Notes under the pieces: generated by a model | The model's database searches: none | Told to the model about the DNA's origin: nothing | The model's input: the letters and a program-made list of their open reading frames with translations, nothing else | DNA from: Hyphomicrobiales bacterium | GTDB lineage: Bacteria > Pseudomonadota > Alphaproteobacteria > Rhizobiales > Rhizobiaceae | Assembly (NCBI GenBank): GCA_900473795.1 | Contig: UCMT01000021.1 | Coordinates: 62,001-126,000, forward strand | Direction of reading: 5' to 3' | Length of the DNA stretch: 64,000 nt | Translations under genes and position numbers: made by a program | Shown here: piece by piece, positions 53,545 to 62,746 of the stretch | How the letters are laid out: every line of letters starts with the position of its first letter | How positions within the stretch are numbered: position 1 is the stretch's first letter

Positions 53545-54121
53545 ATGTCTTGCCCGGGGTTTCCGATTGCACGGCGCGGATCGGCGAATCGGCCGGCACC
53601 GGTTCCTGCAGCTGTTTCTTCGGCTTCTTGATCGTCTTGATCTGCGCGCAAGTGGAATCGCCGACGCCCTCGCACGGTTTGTAGACGACGATCTCGCTGC
53701 CCGCACCATCGTCCCAGACGGCCTGGATGGTCAGCGTTTTCGCTTCTCCGGCCGGCAGCGAGATGTAGACATACTCGTTGGTATTGTCCTCGGGCAGGTT
53801 GAAGGGGATCTGCGGATTGCACTTGCCGAGCGGGAAGCGCCTGTCCAGCGCATCTGAATTGACCGAGTAGCGGATCTCCGAAAGCCGGCAGTGCATGGTC
53901 TGCAGGGTGGTGAAATAGACGAGCTGCTTGTCGTCGTAATTGCGGAACTGGATCCACCCGGTCACCTTGTTGGCGTCGAGCATCGCCTTGTAGATCGAGA
54001 CGTCGGGAAGAACCGGCTTATACTCCTCCTCCTCGGCGTCCTGGGCAAAAACGGGGCCGGAAAGGGCGGGGCAGCCGGCAAGCGCGAGCGTCAGAAAGAG
54101 CATGTGAGAGAAACGGGGCAT
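53507..54121 (-). CDS. Exported protein of unknown function (disulfide-type, IalB-like layout)
   Basis: 204 residues. A signal peptide ends near GPVFAQ-D (after MPRFSHMLFLTLALAGCPALS), followed by an acidic DAEEEEY stretch, then a domain with cysteines in TMHCRLSEIRY, PLGKCNPQIPF, VVYKPCEGVGDSTCAQIK, which could form disulfides in the periplasm. The C-terminus is Lys/Pro-rich. The overall pattern recalls small invasion-associated (IalB) proteins of Rhizobiales but the match is loose. GAGGATCC precedes the ATG. It is convergent with the P450 gene. Confidence 0.72.
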   Translation of the reverse strand: MPRFSHMLFLTLALAGCPALSGPVFAQDAEEEEYKPVLPDVSIYKAMLDANKVTGWIQFRNYDDKQLVYFTTLQTMHCRLSEIRYSVNSDALDRRFPLGKCNPQIPFNLPEDNTNEYVYISLPAGEAKTLTIQAVWDDGAGSEIVVYKPCEGVGDSTCAQIKTIKKPKKQLQEPVPADSPIRAVQSETPGKTFTEPTPSTAARP

Positions 54122-54247
54122 GCGGATCCTCTTGTGGTCGCGGTGTGCGTTGAAATATCGACGTCGGCGCGGCGATGGCCTTTCGCTGAAAGATGTCATA
54201 TCACCTCGCCGATAGGCTTTGAAGCCGGGTTTCCGGCCCCTGCGTGA

Positions 54248-56260
54248 ATGGACGTTGCTTTGACTGAACATCTTCTCCTCGGTATCGACACTGGCGGAAC
54301 CTATACCGATGCGGTTCTCTTCAGCGAGACGGCGGGCGTCGTCGCCAAGGCCAAGGCGCTGACCACCCGCCACGACCTCTCCGTAGGCATTTCCGGTGCC
54401 GTCGAGGCGGTGCTGGCACAGGCAAAGGCTTCCGCATCCGCCATCGGCCTGGTTTCGCTGTCGACAACGCTTGCCACCAACGCGCTGGTCGAAGGCCAGG
54501 GCGGACGCGCCGGCCTTGTCATGATCGGTTTTTCGCCCGACGACCTGAAGCGCGACGGCTTGGCAGAAGCGCTCGGCTCCGATCCGGTGATTTTCCTGCC
54601 GGGCGGTCACAATGTGCATGGCGGCGAAACGCTGCTCGACATGACGGCGCTGGACGAGGCGCTGCCGCAGCTGTCGAGAGAGGTTTCGTCCTTTGCGATT
54701 GCCGGCTATTTCGCCGTGCGGAATCCGGCTCACGAACAGCGGGTGCGCAATCGTATCCGCGAGGTCTCGCACCTGCAGGTCACCTGCAGCCACGAGCTCT
54801 CCTCGAAACTCGGCGGTCCGCGCCGCGCGCTGACGACCCTGCTCAATGCTCGCCTGGTCTCGATGATCGACCGGCTGATCGGCGCCTGCGAAGGCTTTTT
54901 GCAACAGCGCGGCATCGATGTGCCGATGATGGTGGTGCGTGGCGACGGCGCGTTGATTTCCGCTGCCGAAGCGCGGTTGCGGCCGATCGAGACCATTCTT
55001 TCGGGTCCCGCCGCCAGCCTTGTCGGCGCCCGGCACCTGACCGGCCTCGATAATGCCGTCGTCTCCGATATCGGCGGCACGACGACGGATGTGGCAGTGC
55101 TCGACCAGGGGCGCCCGCGTCTCGACGGCGAAGGCGCCGTCGTCGGCGGTTTCCGCACCATGGTCGAGGCGGTCGCCATGCGCACCTTCGGGCTTGGCGG
55201 CGATTCGGAAGTGCGCATCAACGATCGCGGCCTCAAGGCGAAGATCGATCTCGGTCCGCGCCGGTTCCTGCCTCTCAGTCTTGCGGCTGCCCAGTATGCG
55301 GACGCGGTGATTTCGGTGCTCGAACGGCAACTGCGCACGGCCCATGTCGGCCGCCATGACGGCCGTTTTGCTGTTCGCACCGGGCTTCCGGATCATCTGG
55401 CGAGCGGCCTTCACCTGCAGGAGCAGGCCTTGTACGAGCGGATCGGTGCTGTGCCGGTGTCGCTGGAGCATCTTCTGACAAGCACGCCGCAGAAGGCGAC
55501 GCTGGACCGGTTGGTGGCGCGCGGCCTCGTGCATATCTGCGGCCTGACACCATCGGACGCCATGCATGTGCTCGGGCGCCAGGGCCAGTGGAATGCAACG
55601 GCCGCGCGGCTGGGCGCCGAACTTGCCGCGCGCACCAAGGACGGATCCGGCAAGCCGATCGCCGCCTCGGCCGAGGAACTGTCGGAACTGATCGTCGCAC
55701 GGCTGACGCGCCAGTCCGCCGAAGTCATTCTTTCCTCCTGTCTGGCGGAGGATGGCGCGGCGATCGATCCGGCAGTGTCGCTTGCCGTCGATCGGGCGCT
55801 GAAGCGCGAGCGCGGAATTGTCGGTTTTTCCCTCTCGCTCGACCGGCCGCTGGTGGGGCTCGGTGCTTCCGCGCCGGTCTATTATCCGGCTATCGCCGAA
55901 ATGCTGCGCGCAGAGTCGTGCATTCCGGAAGAAGCGGGTGTCGCCAATGCGGTCGGCGCGGTCGTTGGCCAGGTGCGGGCTTCGGTGACCGTCTTTGTCA
56001 CGACGCCGGAAGAGGGTATCTTCATCGTCAACGGTGCCGGGCCGAGCAGCCGCTTCCTCGATGAAGGCAAGGCCTTCGCATCGGCACGCGAGCGGGCGGA
56101 AACGGCGGCGCTGGCTTCGGCCCGGGCGAATGGCGCGGACGAGCCGGCTGTGATGATGCGTGAGGATATCGATGCGCCGGAGGTCGAGGGCAGCCGAAAG
56201 CTGATCGAGGCTCGGTTCACGGCCGTCGCCAGCGGCCGGCCGCGCGTCGCGCATGACTGA
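54248..56260 (+). CDS. Hydantoinase/oxoprolinase family protein (HyuA type)
   Basis: 670 residues. ASKHA-type nucleotide-binding signatures: LLGIDTGGTYTDAVLF at the start, SLSTTLATNALVEG, SGPAASLVGARHLTG and VSDIGGTTTDVAVLDQG, FGLGGDSEVRI. Family members hydrolyse hydantoins, 5-oxoproline or acetone-type substrates with ATP, normally with a HyuB partner. No HyuB gene is next to it. Start at 54248 (ATG) lies 126 bp from the divergent secreted-protein gene. Confidence 0.88.
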   Translation: MDVALTEHLLLGIDTGGTYTDAVLFSETAGVVAKAKALTTRHDLSVGISGAVEAVLAQAKASASAIGLVSLSTTLATNALVEGQGGRAGLVMIGFSPDDLKRDGLAEALGSDPVIFLPGGHNVHGGETLLDMTALDEALPQLSREVSSFAIAGYFAVRNPAHEQRVRNRIREVSHLQVTCSHELSSKLGGPRRALTTLLNARLVSMIDRLIGACEGFLQQRGIDVPMMVVRGDGALISAAEARLRPIETILSGPAASLVGARHLTGLDNAVVSDIGGTTTDVAVLDQGRPRLDGEGAVVGGFRTMVEAVAMRTFGLGGDSEVRINDRGLKAKIDLGPRRFLPLSLAAAQYADAVISVLERQLRTAHVGRHDGRFAVRTGLPDHLASGLHLQEQALYERIGAVPVSLEHLLTSTPQKATLDRLVARGLVHICGLTPSDAMHVLGRQGQWNATAARLGAELAARTKDGSGKPIAASAEELSELIVARLTRQSAEVILSSCLAEDGAAIDPAVSLAVDRALKRERGIVGFSLSLDRPLVGLGASAPVYYPAIAEMLRAESCIPEEAGVANAVGAVVGQVRASVTVFVTTPEEGIFIVNGAGPSSRFLDEGKAFASARERAETAALASARANGADEPAVMMREDIDAPEVEGSRKLIEARFTAVASGRPRVAHD

Positions 56261-56319
56261 TTTGTTCGGTTTCGGAAATAATTCTTCGCATTTTCGCTGG
56301 ATTGACAGGGAATGAAACC

Positions 56320-56341
56320 ATGAGAGACTGCGGCCTCTCAT
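56320..56341 (+). other. Hairpin in the glcB leader
   Basis: A 7-bp perfect stem ATGAGAG (56320-56326) / CTCTCAT (56335-56341) with an 8-nt loop lies 28 bp before the glcB start codon. It may affect translation or be an operator; a TTGACA at 56302-56307 upstream could be its -35 element. Confidence 0.35.
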
Positions 56342-56369
56342 ATTCGCGCGTTATTTCAGGGAGTTGCCG

Positions 56370-58544
56370 ATGGGCCGGATAGAAAAGAATGGATTGAAGA
56401 TCGATGCGGGCCTGCACGATTTCCTGGTGAACGAGGCCCTGCCGGGCACCGGTATCGACGCCGATCGGTTCTTCTCGGCTTTTTCTCAGATCGTTCACGA
56501 TCTGGCGCCGAAAAATCGCGCCCTTCTCGCCAGACGTGACGTGCTTCAGGAGACGCTCGACAGCTGGTACCGCCAGAACGGCGCGCCCGTCGATATGGCT
56601 GCCTATGAAAGCTTTCTGAAGGAGATCGGCTATCTTCTGCCGGAAGGGCCGGATTTCTCCGTCTCCACCAGCAATGTCGATCCGGAAATCGCCACCATCG
56701 CCGGACCGCAGCTCGTCGTTCCTGTGATGAACGCGCGCTATGCCCTGAACGCCGCCAATGCCCGCTGGGGCTCGCTCTATGATGCGCTCTACGGCACGGA
56801 TGCCATCAGCGAAGACGGCGGCGCGGAAAAGGGCAAGGGGTATAACCCCGTTCGCGGACAGAAGGTTATCGCCTGGTCGTGCGGCTTTCTCGATGCCAGT
56901 GCGCCGCTTGCTGCCGCAAGCTGGAAGGACGTCACCGGGTTTGCGGTTGCCGGCTCCAGCCTGACGATTTCGACGGCTGCCGGTGCGACGACGCTCGCCG
57001 ATGCGGCGCAATTTGCCGGCTCCCGCGGCGATGCGGCCTCGCCATCTCATCTGCTCTTGAAAAAGAACAACCTGCATATCCAGATCGTCATCGATCAATC
57101 GACGCCGACCGGCAAGGACGATCCGGCTCATATTTCCGACGTCATCCTCGAATCGGCGATTACCGCGATCATGGATTGCGAGGATTCCGTCGCCGCCGTC
57201 GATGCAGAGGATAAGGTCGTCGTCTATCGCAACTGGCTCGGCCTGATGAGGGGTGACCTGCAGGAGGAGGTCACCAAGGGCGCTAGCACCTTTATCCGCA
57301 AGCTCAATCCGGATTTCGGCTTCACCGCGCCGGATGGATCGGAGATTTCGCTGAAAGGTCGCGCCCTGATGCTGGTGCGCAATGTCGGCCACCTGATGAC
57401 CAATCCCGCCGTTTTCGATCGCGATGGCAACGAGGTTCCGGAAGGGATCATGGATGCGATGATCACCGGCCTGATCGCGCTCTACGATATCGGCCTGAAC
57501 GGCCGGCGGATGAACTCGCGCGAAGGCTCGATCTATGTCGTCAAGCCGAAGATGCATGGTCCGGAAGAAGTCGCCTTCGCCTCGGAAATCTTTGGCCGCA
57601 TCGAGGAGGCGCTCGGCATGGCGCCCAACACGATGAAAATGGGCATCATGGACGAGGAGCGCCGCACCACCGTCAACCTGAAGGAATGCATCCGGGCTGC
57701 GAGGGAACGCGTCGTCTTTATCAATACCGGCTTCCTCGATCGCACCGGCGACGAGATGCATACCTCCATGGAAGCCGGTCCGATGATCCGCAAGGGCGAC
57801 ATGAAGCAGGCCGCCTGGATCGGTGCCTATGAGAACTGGAACGTCGATATCGGCCTGGAATGCGGCCTGTCCGGCCATGCCCAGATCGGCAAGGGCATGT
57901 GGGCAATGCCCGACCTGATGGCGGCGATGCTGGAGCAGAAGATCGCCCATCCGAAGGCTGGTGCCAACACGGCCTGGGTTCCCTCGCCGACGGCCGCGAC
58001 GCTGCATGCCACCCATTACCACCAGGTCGATGTCGCCGCCGTTCAGGCAGGCTTGAAGAGCCGCGCGCGGGCAAAACTCGGCGATATCCTCTCTGTCCCG
58101 GTCGCATCGCGACCGAACTGGACGCCGGAAGAAATCCAGCGCGAACTCGACAACAATGCGCAAGGGATTCTTGGCTACGTCGTCCGGTGGATCGATCAGG
58201 GCGTCGGCTGCTCCAAGGTACCCGACATCAACAATGTCGGCCTGATGGAAGACCGCGCGACGCTGCGCATTTCCGCTCAGCATATGGCCAACTGGCTGCA
58301 CCACGGCGTCGTCAGCGAGGAGCAGATCGTCGAGACGATGAAGCGCATGGCGGCGGTCGTGGACGGGCAGAACGCAGGTGATTCGGCCTACATGCCGATG
58401 GCCGGCAATCTCGACGGCTCCATCGCCTTCCAGGCGGCGCTCGAGCTGGTCCTCAAGGGCCGCGAACAGCCGAACGGCTACACCGAACCGGTCCTGCATC
58501 GCCGCCGGCTGGAGTTGAAGGCAAGTCAGGCGGTTTCCGTCTAA
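56370..58544 (+). CDS. glcB: Malate synthase G
   Basis: 724 residues, the G isoform length. [17 protein letters not shown] (catalytic and Mg-binding region), [27 protein letters not shown] segment ([20 protein letters not shown]), [21 protein letters not shown] and [22 protein letters not shown]. It condenses glyoxylate with acetyl-CoA to malate. The ATG at 56370 has GGGAG 6 nt upstream; the TTG two codons earlier is less likely. A gene-free 0.8-kb stretch follows. Confidence 0.96.
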   Translation: MGRIEKNGLKIDAGLHDFLVNEALPGTGIDADRFFSAFSQIVHDLAPKNRALLARRDVLQETLDSWYRQNGAPVDMAAYESFLKEIGYLLPEGPDFSVSTSNVDPEIATIAGPQLVVPVMNARYALNAANARWGSLYDALYGTDAISEDGGAEKGKGYNPVRGQKVIAWSCGFLDASAPLAAASWKDVTGFAVAGSSLTISTAAGATTLADAAQFAGSRGDAASPSHLLLKKNNLHIQIVIDQSTPTGKDDPAHISDVILESAITAIMDCEDSVAAVDAEDKVVVYRNWLGLMRGDLQEEVTKGASTFIRKLNPDFGFTAPDGSEISLKGRALMLVRNVGHLMTNPAVFDRDGNEVPEGIMDAMITGLIALYDIGLNGRRMNSREGSIYVVKPKMHGPEEVAFASEIFGRIEEALGMAPNTMKMGIMDEERRTTVNLKECIRAARERVVFINTGFLDRTGDEMHTSMEAGPMIRKGDMKQAAWIGAYENWNVDIGLECGLSGHAQIGKGMWAMPDLMAAMLEQKIAHPKAGANTAWVPSPTAATLHATHYHQVDVAAVQAGLKSRARAKLGDILSVPVASRPNWTPEEIQRELDNNAQGILGYVVRWIDQGVGCSKVPDINNVGLMEDRATLRISAQHMANWLHHGVVSEEQIVETMKRMAAVVDGQNAGDSAYMPMAGNLDGSIAFQAALELVLKGREQPNGYTEPVLHRRRLELKASQAVSV

Positions 58545-59293
58545 TCGGCGGAAGCTCGATCTCTCAAGCGGAGAGCCGCCGCTTGGGAAGAGGTCCGCCC
58601 AAGGGAGTTCTACCGGGGCCAACTGGTCTGGTCGGTCCCGATCCACCTCCCTCATGCTCGCCCTTGTGGTGGGCATCTGGCAGTGCTGCGTCGGCAGCGC
58701 GAAAGACTCCCTTCGCCGCGAATGGGAGTCCTTTCCCCGCGCAGACGCGCGGCCGGCGATCCCTATGGCGGGAACGGGGATGACGGACCGAAATCGTCTC
58801 GGTCGACGAGCGTTCGCCCCCCCCAATTCATCCCCGCTCGTCCACGCTCCCAAAACGCCGGGCCATACTGTTTCTGCCGTCGCCCTCGGAGTGTTTCGCG
58901 AGACGGTCGTGGACAGGCGGAGGCTGGTGCCCGCCTCGGCGGCCGTAACGTGCGGTCGCGGATGCGGGGGATGGTGACCCGGCGGGAACCCGCTTGAAAA
59001 AACGTCTCCCCGCGGCTTCCAGGCTGCGGTTTGGTTGAGCCATGCAAGTTCTGGCCGAAAGACCGGGATGCAGCGAGACAGGGTGGCCATTCGTAGGGGC
59101 CGGAAGCCCCGAGACAAGCCAAAGGCACGCGGAAGCGGAGCCATATTGAAATTACTTTGAGAGGTTCCGCTTCCGCGTACCTCTCCATGCTCTTTGAAAG
59201 CCGCAGGCGGTCTGCGTCGTGCGAATGCTAACCCGTAGCGTGAGCCGGCGAGCGGCCGACCGGAAGCCGCCTGACGTTTCTCGGTCGCGAATC
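58545..59293. other. Gene-free region with several inverted repeats
   Basis: No coding sequence can be supported. Open frames here are Arg/Pro-rich with no family features. Inverted repeats include CTTGGG/CCCAAG (near 58580-58602), GACTCCC/GGGAGTC (58705-58711 / 58724-58730, then CTTTCC, possibly the glcB terminator), and the long structure at 59127-59185. A run of eight C lies at 58817-58824. The stretch might encode a structured RNA. Confidence 0.5.
59127..59185. other. Pseudoknot-capable double stem
   Basis: Stem one: ACGCGGAAGCGGA (59127-59139) with TCCGCTTCCGCGT (59166-59178), 13 bp perfect. Stem two: GAGAGGT (59159-59165), in the loop of stem one, with ACCTCTC (59179-59185), directly after it. 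The two pair sets are compatible only as an H-type pseudoknot or as switching helices. Seen directly; function unknown. Confidence 0.5.
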
Positions 59294-59320
59294 AAAAATC
59301 CCCGGACGGGCCGGGGATTT
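59294..59320 (-). terminator. Rho-independent terminator of the L,D-transpeptidase gene
   Basis: AAATCCCCGG (59296-59305) pairs with CCGGGGATTT (59311-59320) over a 5-nt loop; on the minus strand the stem is followed by TTTTTGATT-like T residues. It starts 28 bp past the stop codon. Confidence 0.8.
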
Positions 59321-59348
59321 GAAAGTTCTGCGATATTCGCGCCAGCGG

Positions 59349-60011
59349 TTACTGCTGGACGATGACGCGGGTGTTCTTGCCCGGACGAACGCGGGCATAG
59401 AGATCGATGATGTCCTGGTTGATCATCCGGATGCAGCCCGAAGAGGCGGCGGTGCCGATCGATGCCCATTCCGGCGATCCGTGAATGCGGAACAGCGTAT
59501 CCTTGCCTTCGTCGTTGAACAGGTACATGGCGCGGGCGCCGAGCGGATTGCGCAGGCCTGGACCCATGCCGTCCTCGACATATTGCGCCACTTCCGGCTT
59601 GCGCACGGCCATTTCCTTCGGCGGATGCCAGGTCGGCCATTCCTGCTTCCAGGCGATGTAGGCGCGGCCTTCCCATGCAAAGCCAGCCTTGCCGACGCCG
59701 ATGCCGTAGCGAACGGCCTTGCCGCCAGGCAGCACGTAGTAGAGGAACCGGTTCGGTGTGTTGACGATGATCGTGCCGGGCCTCTCAGCCGTCGTATAGT
59801 CGACGATCTGACGGTGGAAGCGCTCATTGACCTTGTTGATCGGGATCGCCGGCAGGGCGTAGCCGTGATCTTCGACCGGACCGTAGCCATTCGAGAAAAT
59901 CTGGTTGGTCGCGACTTTTTCACCGACGGGAGAGATCGGTGCGGTGGAGCAACTGGCCAAAGCAAGGGTGGCCGCGAGGCTGCACAGCAGAACTGCATTG
60001 CGGAAGCGCAT
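59349..60011 (-). CDS. L,D-transpeptidase (YkuD) lipoprotein
   Basis: 220 residues. A lipobox LALASC puts the lipid on Cys21. The YkuD domain (about 75-218) ends with IHGSPEWASIGTAASSGCIRM, giving the catalytic His and Cys193. It should form 3-3 cross-links or attach proteins to peptidoglycan in the periplasm; L,D-cross-links are abundant in Rhizobiales and tied to polar growth. A TTAA-N7-TTAA box sits 10 nt before the start codon. Monocistronic with its own terminator. Confidence 0.92.
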   Translation of the reverse strand: MRFRNAVLLCSLAATLALASCSTAPISPVGEKVATNQIFSNGYGPVEDHGYALPAIPINKVNERFHRQIVDYTTAERPGTIIVNTPNRFLYYVLPGGKAVRYGIGVGKAGFAWEGRAYIAWKQEWPTWHPPKEMAVRKPEVAQYVEDGMGPGLRNPLGARAMYLFNDEGKDTLFRIHGSPEWASIGTAASSGCIRMINQDIIDLYARVRPGKNTRVIVQQ

Positions 60012-60020
60012 GGGTGTCTC

Positions 60021-60035
60021 TTAAAAGGAAGTTAA
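60021..60035. promoter_or_regulatory. CtrA-like box TTAA-N7-TTAA before the L,D-transpeptidase gene
   Basis: TTAA (60021-60024), seven bases, TTAA (60032-60035) matches the full CtrA consensus of alphaproteobacteria. It lies 10-24 nt before the start codon, closer than most CtrA promoter sites, so it could act as a repressor site or be chance. Confidence 0.35.
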
Positions 60036-60191
60036 GAATATCTGGGTCGGCTCGACCATCAGCGACTACGGTTATTTTCGATTAACATTCCGATTGCAAG
60101 TGAATGCGGTGCAGCATTTCCGCCGTATGTTTCAAAAACTCCACGGAGTGTTTTTTTGCAACAAAAGCGGCCTTGTGTCAGAGTTTAAAGC

Positions 60192-60725
60192 ATGGCGATT
60201 CTCTCTATCCACAACGACAGCCCCCTGATCGACGGGCGCCAGTCGCAGCGCGCGCTGTTGGTGCGCCGCGGCGTGCAGCGATTCCTTCATGAAATGCGCC
60301 ATGCGGTGCTGCCGGAACTGACGCTTGCGAGCGGCCGGCGTGCGGATCTGATTTCGATTTCGCCGAAGGGCGATATCTGGATTGTCGAGATCAAGACCTC
60401 CATCGAGGATTTCAAGGTGGACCGCAAATGGCCGGATTACCGGATGCATTCCGACCGGCTTTACTTCGCCACCCATAGCGGCGTGCCGCTCGATATCTTT
60501 CCGGAAGAGTGCGGGCTGCTCCTGTCGGACGGCTATGACGCGGAGATGATCCGCGATGCGCCCGAACACAGGCTCGCGGCCCCGACGCGCAAGTCGGTAT
60601 CCCTTAATTTCGCGCGGGTCGCAGCACAGCGGCTGATGCTGGCGGAGTGGTCGGCCGACCGGGCAGGCGATACCAGCCCGAACATGCGCGAGATCGTTTC
60701 CGGCGCTCTCGATAGCGAAAGCTAA
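60192..60725 (+). CDS. mmcB: MmcB family DNA repair protein
   Basis: 177 residues. LIDGRQSQRALLVRRGVQRFLHEM then a nuclease-like core LASGRRADLISISPKGDIWIVEIKTSIEDFKVDRKWPDY with the D..ExK pattern (Asp52, Glu and Lys of VEIKTS) of PD-(D/E)XK enzymes. Caulobacter MmcB is a damage-induced repair nuclease acting with other mmc genes. No alphaproteobacterial LexA box (GTTC/GAAC-N7 repeat) was found in the 180 bp upstream. It is convergent with actR, 12 bp apart. Confidence 0.85.
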   Translation: MAILSIHNDSPLIDGRQSQRALLVRRGVQRFLHEMRHAVLPELTLASGRRADLISISPKGDIWIVEIKTSIEDFKVDRKWPDYRMHSDRLYFATHSGVPLDIFPEECGLLLSDGYDAEMIRDAPEHRLAAPTRKSVSLNFARVAAQRLMLAEWSADRAGDTSPNMREIVSGALDSES

Positions 60726-60737
60726 GGCAAGCACACC

Positions 60738-61334
60738 TTATTTGGGCGCGCGCTTCGCCAGGATGCGCTGCAGAGTGCGGCGGTGCATGTTCAGTCTCCG
60801 GGCCGTTTCCGACACGTTGCGCTCGCACATTTCGTAGACGCGCTGGATGTGTTCCCAGCGTACGCGATCGGCCGACATCGGGTTTTCCGGCGGCTCGGCG
60901 CGCTCGCCGGCCCGCTGTACCAGGGCCGCGAAAATATCGTCGGCATCGGCAGGCTTGGCGAGGTAGTCGACGGCGCCGAGTTTCACCGCGTTGACCGCGG
61001 TGGCGATGTTGCCATAGCCGGTCAGCATGATGATGCGGGTGTCGTCGCGCTTGGCGCGGATCGCTTCGATCACGTCCAGCCCGCTGCCGTCGCCCAGCCG
61101 CAGATCGACGACCGCGTGTTTCGGCGGGCGGGTCTTTGCCTTGGCGATGCCTTCGGCAACGGATTCGGCGATATCGACGGAAAAGCCGCGCGTCTCCATC
61201 GCGCGGGCAAGGCGGCGCAGGAAGGGGGCGTCGTCGTCGACGATCAGCAGGGAAGTGTCGGCTCCGATCAACGAGGCATCCAGCTTGCCGTCACCGGCTG
61301 CGGCGGCTGCCTGTTCGGTGGTTTTTTCCGTCAT
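60738..61334 (-). CDS. actR: Redox response regulator ActR (RegA/PrrA type)
   Basis: 198 residues: receiver domain with LLIVDDDAPFLRRLARAM, phospho-acceptor Asp77 (AVVDLRLGDGSG) and MLTGYGNIATAV, then a proline-containing linker and a Fis-type helix-turn-helix (CERNVSETARRLNMHRRTLQRILAKRAP). It controls respiration, carbon fixation and acid tolerance genes in response to ActS. The start at 61334 gives the usual short N-terminus; 39 upstream codons in frame are unsupported. Confidence 0.94.
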   Translation of the reverse strand: MTEKTTEQAAAAAGDGKLDASLIGADTSLLIVDDDAPFLRRLARAMETRGFSVDIAESVAEGIAKAKTRPPKHAVVDLRLGDGSGLDVIEAIRAKRDDTRIIMLTGYGNIATAVNAVKLGAVDYLAKPADADDIFAALVQRAGERAEPPENPMSADRVRWEHIQRVYEMCERNVSETARRLNMHRRTLQRILAKRAPK

Positions 61335-61411
61335 GTCGCAATCCTCGGCGCACGTCTCGCATTTCCTGCGCTTATGTAGCTCGCTTATTCCCGGTTCAAA
61401 ACGCCGTAAAG

Positions 61412-62716
61412 TCATTTTGTCAGTTTTGTGTCCATGAGCATGCGCGGCCATTCGACGCTGACGCGCGCCCCCGGCTTTTCCGGGCCGCCGTTTTCAAACG
61501 TCAGTTTGGCGCCCGAGCGCTCCAGCAGCGTCTTGGCGATGAACAGCCCGAGGCCCAATCCGCCGGCGCTGTCGTCCTTCTGGCGCCTGGTCACGTAGGG
61601 TTCGCCGATCCGGCTCAGGATGTCGGGCGCATAACCGTCGCCATCGTCCTCGATGGTGACCGAGACGATGTCCGGCGTATGAGCGACCGTGACCGTCACG
61701 TCCTGCTTGGCGTAGTCGACCGCGTTTTCCAGGAGGTTGCCGAGGCCATAGAGAATGCCGGCATTGCGATTGCCGACGGGTTCGGTGGTGCGGTCGCCCT
61801 TTTCGACGAGGTTGATCTGGATGCCGAATTCGCGGTGCGGCGCCATCACTTCCTCGATCAGCGACGACAGCGGCAGATGCCGCATATGGGCTTCGTTCTC
61901 GGAAGACAAAGTCGTCAGCCGGCGCAGGATATCGCGGCAGCGTTCGCTCTGGCTGCGCAGCAATTGCACGTCCTCGCCAAACCGCGGGTCGTCACCGAGC
62001 TCCCGTTCCATCTCCTTGGCGACGACACTGATGGTGGCAAGCGGTGTTCCGAGTTCGTGCGCCGCCGCGGCTGCCAGCCCGTCGAGCTGCGACAGGTGCT
62101 TTTCCCGCTGCAGCACCAGTTCCGTCGCCGTCAGCGCTTCCGACAGTTCGCTTGCCTCCAAGGAGACACGATAGGTGTAGAAAGCTGCAAAGGCCGTGGT
62201 CGAAACGATGGCGAACCAGAAACCTGCGGTCAGGATCGTCGGCACCAGAAGCACGACGCCCGGATACCACGGCAGCGGAAAGGGCGTGAACGCCAGGGCC
62301 GTGATCCCAAGAATGGCGAGGATGGCGAGGCCGACGCTGTGCCATTTGGGTTGCGAGGCTGACGAGATGATGACCGGCACGCAGACGAGCGGCGCAAAAG
62401 GATTGGCGAGCCCGCCGGTGATGAAGAGAAGCGCGGTCAATTGCGCCAGGTCGATGCCGAGCAGCGCAAAAGCCGCTGGCGGCTGCAACCGGTGCGTCGG
62501 CGGGTAGCGGATCGTCAGGTAGGCATTCACCAGGGCGAGAAAGGCGATTAGCGAGCAGCAGGCAATCAGCGGCAATGGGAATTGCAGCAGGAAGGCGGTG
62601 ATGATCACTGCGATCGATTGCCCGCCAACCGCCAGCCAGCGCAGGCGAACGATCGTCTGCAGGCGCAGCACCCGGCTCGTGGTCGGTTCATCGCTTTCGA
62701 TCTCTGCTGCCGTCAT
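61412..62716 (-). CDS. actS: Redox sensor histidine kinase ActS (RegB/PrrB type)
   Basis: About 434 residues. Six hydrophobic segments occupy residues 20-185; the quinone-binding heptapeptide is GGLANPF. The H-box is AAAAHELGTPLATIS (His220), the redox cysteine is Cys260 in SERCRDIL, and the ATPase has NLLENAVDYAK, EDDGDGY and GGLGLGLFIAKTLL. It senses quinone pool and redox state and phosphorylates ActR, 77 bp downstream. The start is uncertain: ATGs at 62731, 62728 and 62716 and a GTG at 62740 all fit; 62716 has GGGA at good spacing. Confidence 0.92.
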   Translation of the reverse strand: MTAAEIESDEPTTSRVLRLQTIVRLRWLAVGGQSIAVIITAFLLQFPLPLIACCSLIAFLALVNAYLTIRYPPTHRLQPPAAFALLGIDLAQLTALLFITGGLANPFAPLVCVPVIISSASQPKWHSVGLAILAILGITALAFTPFPLPWYPGVVLLVPTILTAGFWFAIVSTTAFAAFYTYRVSLEASELSEALTATELVLQREKHLSQLDGLAAAAAHELGTPLATISVVAKEMERELGDDPRFGEDVQLLRSQSERCRDILRRLTTLSSENEAHMRHLPLSSLIEEVMAPHREFGIQINLVEKGDRTTEPVGNRNAGILYGLGNLLENAVDYAKQDVTVTVAHTPDIVSVTIEDDGDGYAPDILSRIGEPYVTRRQKDDSAGGLGLGLFIAKTLLERSGAKLTFENGGPEKPGARVSVEWPRMLMDTKLTK

Positions 62717-62746
62717 CTGGTTTCCCATCATCCTCGTCACTGCGCT

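Noticed and set aside
53507-59144. Long minus-strand open frames opposite hyuA and glcB
   Set aside because: They mirror real plus-strand genes; only the final 204 codons (53507-54121) form a credible protein with a signal peptide.
58763-59188. 141-codon frame in the glcB/L,D-transpeptidase gap
   Set aside because: Arg/Pro-rich, spans the inverted repeats, no ribosome-binding site or family features.
60134-60157. Hairpin with T-run just before mmcB as a terminator
   Set aside because: The stem is only four or five base pairs with a tiny loop, and no plus-strand transcript is expected to end there.
60036-60191. LexA (SOS) box for mmcB
   Set aside because: No GTTC-N7-GTTC or GAAC-N7-GAAC pattern was found in the interval.
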